Assembly: GCA_016209035.1 (NCBI GenBank)
Contig: JACQWX010000056.1
Span: forward strand, 1-42,425
DNA from: Elusimicrobiota bacterium
Lineage (GTDB): Bacteria > Elusimicrobiota > Elusimicrobia > UBA1565 > UBA9628
Direction: 5' to 3'
Length of the DNA stretch: 42,425 bases
Positions within the stretch are counted from its first letter, which is position 1; each line of letters opens with the position of its first letter. This document shows positions 39,184 through 42,425 of this stretch, in pieces. A program made the position numbers and the translations under genes. The notes under the pieces are model-generated. The model was not told where the DNA came from and did no database searches. It saw nothing but the letters and a program-made list of their open reading frames with translations.

Positions 39184-40298
39184 GCCAGCACCGTGCGCTT
39201 GCCCTCGATGACCTTGAGCAGCTTCTCGTAGGATTCGATGAACTTCTTGACGCCCTCGTCTTCGAGCCGGCGCATCACGGCGTCGAGGTCGACGCCGTGG
39301 GCCGCGATATCATCCAAGGTCGGCTTGGCCTTCGCTGAGAGCTCGGCGAGGCTGGGGCGGACCTTGCCGTGGCCGCGGAAGGCGTCGAGCGTCTCCATGG
39401 GCGCGGTGTTGACCGTGTCCGGGCCCACGAGCTCGGTCATGTAGAGGATGTCGGAATAGGCCGGGTTCTTGGTGCCCGTGGACGCGAAGAGGAGCCGCTG
39501 GACCTTGGCGCCCTTCCTGGCCAGGGCCTTGAAGCGCTTCGAGCCGGCGACCTCGCGGAAGCGGCGGTAGGCGAGGACGGCGTTGGCTACCGCGGCCTTG
39601 CCCATGAGGGAGCGCAGGGATTCCTTCGCCTTCCGCGAGTCCGTCCGGGCGGCTTTCTCTTCGAGGAGCTTGTCCACCGAGGTGTCCACCCTGCTGACGA
39701 AGAAGCTGGCCACGGAAGCCACATGGGAGAGGCCGGCCCCGCGCCGGACGCGGTCCTCCAGCGCGGTCAAGAAGGTATCGAGCACGGCTTCGTACCGGCT
39801 CACCGAGAACAGCAGGGTCGCGTTGACGCTGACGCCGTCCGCCAGCAGGCGGCTGATGGCGGGCAGGCCTTCCTTGGTGGCCGGCACCTTGATCATGGTG
39901 TTGGGCTTGCCCACCTTCTGGAAGAGGCGCTTGGCCTCCTCCACGGTCTTGCCCGCGTCGTAGGCCAGGCGGGGCGAGACCTCGATGCTGACGAAGCCGT
40001 CGGCGCCCTGGGTGTCATCGTAGACGGGCAGCAGGCGTTCGGCCGCTTCGCGGATGTCGGCGACGGCCAGGTCCTCGAAGACCTCCTCCGGAGAGCCCTG
40101 CCTGCGCGAGCGCAGGAAGTCGTCGTAGTCCGTGCCCTTGGAGATGGCGCCTTCGAAGATGGTCGGGTTGGAGGTCAGGCCCGAGATGCCGTCCTCGGCG
40201 ATGAGTCGGTCGAGGGTCCCCGAGCGGTTGAGCGACCTGCTGATGGAGTCGAGCCAGACGCTCTGGCCGGCCTTCTTGAGCTGGAGTAGAGGGTTCAT
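39180..40298 (-). CDS. tal: Transaldolase
   Basis: A 372-aa enzyme of the non-oxidative pentose phosphate pathway that moves a dihydroxyacetone unit between sugar phosphates. The Schiff-base Lys137 lies in NTMIKVPATKEGLPAI. Other motifs are QSVWLDSISRSL, ISGLTSNPTIFEGAI, GFVSIEVSPRLAYDAGKTVEEAKRL, VNATLLFSVSRYEAVLDTFL and ASFFVSRVDTSVDKLLEEK. The size and sequence place it with the longer bacterial class (as in Actinobacteria and Cyanobacteria), which lies apart from the 220-aa type. TACAAT ends six bases before the ATG at 40298, predicting a leaderless mRNA. The HD gene overlaps its stop and is co-transcribed. Confidence 0.96.
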   Translation of the reverse strand: MNPLLQLKKAGQSVWLDSISRSLNRSGTLDRLIAEDGISGLTSNPTIFEGAISKGTDYDDFLRSRRQGSPEEVFEDLAVADIREAAERLLPVYDDTQGADGFVSIEVSPRLAYDAGKTVEEAKRLFQKVGKPNTMIKVPATKEGLPAISRLLADGVSVNATLLFSVSRYEAVLDTFLTALEDRVRRGAGLSHVASVASFFVSRVDTSVDKLLEEKAARTDSRKAKESLRSLMGKAAVANAVLAYRRFREVAGSKRFKALARKGAKVQRLLFASTGTKNPAYSDILYMTELVGPDTVNTAPMETLDAFRGHGKVRPSLAELSAKAKPTLDDIAAHGVDLDAVMRRLEDEGVKKFIESYEKLLKVIEGKRTVLA

Positions 40299-40304
40299 GG
40301 CGCT

Positions 40305-40310
40305 ATTGTA
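40305..40310 (-). promoter_or_regulatory. TACAAT -10 box of tal, 6 nt before ATG
   Basis: Minus-strand TACAAT, then AGCGCC, then ATG. There is no space for a ribosome site. TTCGAA about 18 bases upstream may be a weak -35. Confidence 0.55.
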
Positions 40311-40410
40311 CCAATTGAATGGGCCTGCTTCGAACCGGTGGGCCCAGACGCGCGTGGGTCCAATTCCATCCGGTCTCTGGGCCGATGGATTCTATTGAAG
40401 AACATTGAGA

Positions 40411-40422
40411 CATCATATGATG
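40411..40422. promoter_or_regulatory. 12-bp perfect palindrome containing TATGAT, 6 nt before ATG at 40428
   Basis: CATCATATGATG reads TATGAT on both strands. On the plus strand TATGAT (40416-40421) lies six bases before the ATG. It may be a symmetric -10, an operator, or both. Confidence 0.5.
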
Positions 40423-40427
40423 TCGCC

Positions 40428-42425
40428 ATGACATCCCGATCCCCTCGGTCCATCGTATTTCCCCTGACGGTCTGCTTCGCCGTCAGTCCTCTGGTCGCGG
40501 CCGCCGCGAACGTCGCGGCCCCCAAAGTCATCCGGACCGGCCCTGCCGTCCAGCCGGCCGCGGTCGGCGTCAACGCCCTGGTGAACCCCGGCGTCGGCGT
40601 TCCCGTGACCGCCGCGCCTTTCGGCGCGGCGGCAACTCCGTCGTTGCCGGCGTACCAGACCCCGTCGCTGCTGGCAGCGCCGATGGTCGAGGGAGAGGTC
40701 GGCTTTGCGATGCCTGAGTCCGCGGCGGTTGTCCCGGCCGTCGCCCCGGCTCCTTTCAAGGCGGAGCCTGGCCAGGGGGATGCCAAGAGCGCTTTTTCAG
40801 AGGTGAAGGAAGCCGGCCAAGCCCTATTGGAGGGCAAGGCGGTCGAGTCGGACGGCGCCGGGTCCGCGCCGCAGGTGTTGACCCGGGTCTTCGACGGCTC
40901 GAAACTCGAGGTCGCATCCGCGAAGGGCGAAGTCCAAGGGGCCTTCTCCTTGAGCGCGTCGCAATCCCATCTGGGCAAGCCCCCGAAGGAGGCCCTGCCC
41001 GACATCGACCCGCAGTGGAAGCCTGCGGCCTTGAGCCAGGACCGGCGGCTCAGGTACCGGGTGACCGGCGGGAGCGTCAAGGAGTTCGGCGAGGACGTCA
41101 AGATCGAATCCCGGAAAGAGGACCTCAAGTTGGTCGAGGACGCCGCGGGCTTCGCGGAGAGCAAGCTCGAAGGCCCTCTGCAGGACAAGGTATCGGCCAG
41201 GGCGTGGACGGCGCCGTCGGGCATCAAGGCGGTGGCTTCGCTGCGGAAGTCGGACAATGAGGCCCTGGCATGGCTTGATGAGAAGGGCGCGGTCCGGTTC
41301 CATAACTTCAGCGACAACAAGACCTACAAGGTGGAGGCGGGCGCCAGGGTGGACCTCATCGCGGCGAGCGCCGCCGGCCGCGAGCTCTATGTGCTGACTG
41401 GCGGCAGCCTCCAGAAGTGGGATCTGTTGGCGATGGCCGTCGTCAAGGAGACCCTCCTGGTGGGCGGCCAGCCGCACCAGGTGGAGGACGCGGTCTCCCT
41501 GTCTCCCGCCAAGCAGGGCAGCGACGACGGGATAAGAGTGGTGACCAAGAGCGGGCGTCTCTACTGGATCAAGGAGCGCTTGATCGAGATGACGCGCAAG
41601 GACGAGATCGTGGACCTCCACGGCAACCTGATCACCGGGGTGGAGTCCGCGGGCGGCGGGCTCTACCTGGCGAAGAGCGCCGAAGGGACCAGGATCTACT
41701 CGGCAGGCGTGGACGGCGAGGAATCCCTGCTCGAGGAGGTCGGGACCTTGCCCCTGGAGGTGAAGGCCCTCGCGCGAAGCCCGGTGCGGTCCATCTACTT
41801 CGCGGTGACCTCCGAGGGGCTCGTGGAGTACGAATCCAAGGCCGGCCGCTACATGGTCTTCAAGGTGCCGGGCCTCTCCGAGGCCCTGGCCACGGGGCTT
41901 GCGGCGGCCTTGGACATGCGGTGGGAGTCCATAAAGATCTCGGTCGGCGACAGGGTCTTCGAGGCCAGGATCGCGGAGGCCAGGGAGTTCCTGGCTTCGC
42001 GGTCGGCGGAGGTGAGGCTCTGGTCCCAGGACAACCCGATGTACGTCGAGGGCGGCTACCTGCGCATCGGGAGCTTCAAGTTCAAGATCGCGGCGAAGAC
42101 GCCGGCCACGCGGTCGTGGAGCCGGCGGGCGTGGAACAAGGCGCTCAGGCTCTTCGGCCGCGGCGTTCCAGACGGGGTCTTGGACCTCGGCATCTCGGAG
42201 ATGGATTGGAGAGCTTTGAACCTGCCGTCGAACAAGCGGCTGATCTACGACACCCTGAAGGGGTTCTCCTTGAACCAGCACATCCTCTACATCGGCGAGA
42301 CGGGGGGCGGCAAGACCTGGATCGCCACCATGCTGGCCAAGTTGACCGGGAACGATCTCTGGATGGTGTCGATGAACGAGTACACGCGCAACAAGGACTT
42401 GATCGCGCGGGAGACCTTCGGGGAG
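40428..42425 (+). CDS. Signal-peptide-bearing propeller-like protein with AAA-type ATPase domain (3' cut)
   Basis: Only the first 666 codons lie in the window. The protein starts with a signal-type segment (MTSRSPRSIVFPLTVCFAVSPLVAAA), then an Ala/Pro/Val-rich low-complexity leader to about residue 130. Residues 250-480 form short beta-repeat units (ALAWLDEKGAVRFHNF, ELYVLTGGSLQKWD, IRVVTKSGRLYWIKE, SIYFAVTSEGLVEYE) that look like a WD/propeller domain. From about 600 comes an AAA/MoxR-midasin-like region with P-loop GETGGGKT (Gly623-Thr630) and MNEYTRNKDLIARETFGE after it. A P-loop ATPase after a signal peptide is unexpected, because ATP is scarce outside the cytoplasm. The leader may instead be a membrane anchor or not cleaved. 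The leader resembles that of the M48 protease. Confidence 0.8.
   Translation, partial: MTSRSPRSIVFPLTVCFAVSPLVAAAANVAAPKVIRTGPAVQPAAVGVNALVNPGVGVPVTAAPFGAAATPSLPAYQTPSLLAAPMVEGEVGFAMPESAAVVPAVAPAPFKAEPGQGDAKSAFSEVKEAGQALLEGKAVESDGAGSAPQVLTRVFDGSKLEVASAKGEVQGAFSLSASQSHLGKPPKEALPDIDPQWKPAALSQDRRLRYRVTGGSVKEFGEDVKIESRKEDLKLVEDAAGFAESKLEGPLQDKVSARAWTAPSGIKAVASLRKSDNEALAWLDEKGAVRFHNFSDNKTYKVEAGARVDLIAASAAGRELYVLTGGSLQKWDLLAMAVVKETLLVGGQPHQVEDAVSLSPAKQGSDDGIRVVTKSGRLYWIKERLIEMTRKDEIVDLHGNLITGVESAGGGLYLAKSAEGTRIYSAGVDGEESLLEEVGTLPLEVKALARSPVRSIYFAVTSEGLVEYESKAGRYMVFKVPGLSEALATGLAAALDMRWESIKISVGDRVFEARIAEAREFLASRSAEVRLWSQDNPMYVEGGYLRIGSFKFKIAAKTPATRSWSRRAWNKALRLFGRGVPDGVLDLGISEMDWRALNLPSNKRLIYDTLKGFSLNQHILYIGETGGGKTWIATMLAKLTGNDLWMVSMNEYTRNKDLIARETFGE

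Noticed and set aside
40824-42281. Minus-strand frame opposite the ATPase gene
   Set aside because: No signal, domain or start; the plus-strand frame is open with a promoter box.

Overview
The window is visibly GC-rich and densely coded, with third codon positions dominated by G and C. Gene content points to a Gram-negative, at least partly anaerobic bacterium: an Omp85-type outer-membrane barrel, a Tat-signalled radical SAM enzyme, a tungsten-type aldehyde:ferredoxin oxidoreductase, a membrane polyferredoxin and DcuC/YfcC-type transport. Two proteins (M48 protease at 4585-6912 and the partial ATPase at 40428-42425) carry a signal peptide followed by a long Ala/Pro-rich leader, a style I associate with environmental Elusimicrobiota genomes. 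That phylum assignment is an inference from style, not a proof. No rRNA, tRNA or CRISPR array was seen.

Layout. 1-1500: a partial membrane protein, a retropepsin-like protease, and a small ORF with an AT-rich palindrome. 1522-6912: asnS, a secreted five-repeat protein and the M48 protease. 6922-10774 (minus): an operon of polyferredoxin, ABCG-type ABC exporter, small anchored protein and a CcdA/DsbD-like membrane protein. 10685-15639: a membrane spermidine-synthase-like protein, an Omp85 barrel, a DUF6901-type protein and a CpXC-type protein. 15596-18075 (minus): a Tat-targeted AmrS-like radical SAM enzyme and a TPR protein. 18172-20548: an amino-acid ABC transporter with fused binding protein and permease. 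20563-24279: a glycan cluster (methyltransferase, tandem nucleotidyltransferase, GT2, phosphodiesterase-like). 24274-27611 (minus): an orphan response regulator, topA and a GYF_2/zinc-ribbon protein. 27720-33780: TPR lipoprotein, small protein, ALDH, AOR and endonuclease IV.

33781-35738 is an accessory island: a group II intron 3' end (domains V and VI) without any reverse transcriptase, an intact RHH/PIN toxin-antitoxin pair with operator-like inverted repeats, and an AbrB antitoxin followed by a truncated RelE-like toxin and a decayed coding fragment. 35739-40298 (minus) holds a YfcC transporter, a C69 dipeptidase frameshifted by an 11-bp tandem duplication, an HD hydrolase and transaldolase.

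The most striking window-wide signal is promoter placement. At least eight genes, on both strands, have a TANNNT box ending 6-9 nt before the start codon, with no room for a Shine-Dalgarno sequence, which predicts leaderless mRNAs. The topA start and an unrelated gene at 28957 share almost the same 19-nt promoter/start sequence. Operon-internal genes instead use ATGA/GTGA/TGATG stop-start overlaps. No defence or biosynthetic system clearly new to science could be established. The best candidates are the polyferredoxin/ABC/CcdA-like operon and the signal-peptide-bearing propeller-plus-AAA ATPase cut by the right edge.
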